The translations under genes and the position numbers were made by a program. The notes under the pieces were generated by a model. That model did no database searches and was not told the DNA's origin. It was given only the letters and a program-made list of their open reading frames with translations. Positions 5,987 to 6,080 of a stretch of 6,080 nt of DNA are shown here, piece after piece (within the stretch, counting starts at the first letter, position 1; the number at the start of each line of letters is the position of its first letter). This stretch comes from an uncultured Lachnospiraceae bacterium (GTDB lineage: Bacteria > Bacillota > Clostridia > Lachnospirales > Lachnospiraceae), in contig CAMWOK010000192.1 of NCBI GenBank assembly GCA_947175845.1, positions 1 through 6,080 of the forward strand. The letters are read 5' to 3'.

Positions 5987-6020
5987 GCGCAGGAAATACA
6001 CAAAAAAGTGTGTTCTGCGC
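5987..6020. repeat. Imperfect 34-nt palindrome upstream of the PHP promoter
   Basis: Outer arms GCGCAG (5987-5992) and CTGCGC (6015-6020) are perfect complements. They can be extended inward by a G-T and an A-T pair. Inner arms ACAC (5998-6001) and GTGT (6008-6011) flank A6. There is no T tract after either arm, so it is not a terminator. It covers the position where the PHP -35 element would lie, which suggests an operator, but no regulator is known. Confidence 0.5.
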
Positions 6021-6080
6021 CCGATGACAGGTGTTTATAAATTTTTTATTGATGTTTTTATGATTTTTTCAAAATATGTC
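6021..6080. other. AT-rich tail at the window edge, no gene seen
   Basis: This stretch is much richer in A and T than the rest of the window, with several T5-T6 runs. I find no open frame with a ribosome binding site and no promoter pair good enough to call. It may be the control region of a gene beyond the right edge. Confidence 0.4.

Overview
This window looks like chromosomal DNA from a moderately GC-rich Clostridia member, most likely a Lachnospiraceae-type Firmicute. That placement is an inference from strong GGAGG-type ribosome binding sites, a SpoVB-like flippase, a HisJ-type PHP phosphatase and a class I DAHP synthase of clostridial character. It is a housekeeping region. I see no tRNA or rRNA genes, CRISPR array, insertion sequence, prophage or toxin/defence island.

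Layout from left to right. The window opens inside the 3' part of a xerD-type tyrosine recombinase gene (+), which ends at 339. A hairpin terminator at about 353-398 separates it from a convergent DAHP synthase gene (-, 411-1439), and this hairpin probably serves both genes. Upstream of the DAHP synthase gene on the same strand is a 12-segment MOP-superfamily flippase (-, 1494-2864). A good sigma-A-like promoter for the DAHP synthase gene lies inside the 3' end of the flippase gene and is followed at once by a hairpin with a T6 tract, so the leader could be an attenuator or a leaky terminator. A 182-bp divergent control region (2865-3046) separates the flippase from a cysteine-rich TPR protein of unknown function (+, 3047-3889). 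That gene is followed after 81 bp by mnmA (+, 3971-5050), the tRNA U34 2-thiolase. A convergent HisJ/PHP-type phosphoesterase (-, 5081-5896) ends 30 bp from mnmA. The right edge (5897-6080) is a control region with an extended -10 promoter for the PHP gene, a plus-strand intrinsic terminator, a 34-nt imperfect palindrome and an AT-rich tail.

The genes do not form one pathway: they cover chromosome dimer resolution, aromatic amino acid entry, envelope lipid/polysaccharide export, tRNA modification and phosphoester hydrolysis. The only tandem pairs are TPR gene-mnmA (+) and flippase-DAHP synthase (-). I found no convincing novel system. The items most worth checking are the DAHP synthase leader, the orphan cysteine-rich TPR protein, and the regulatory architecture upstream of the PHP gene.
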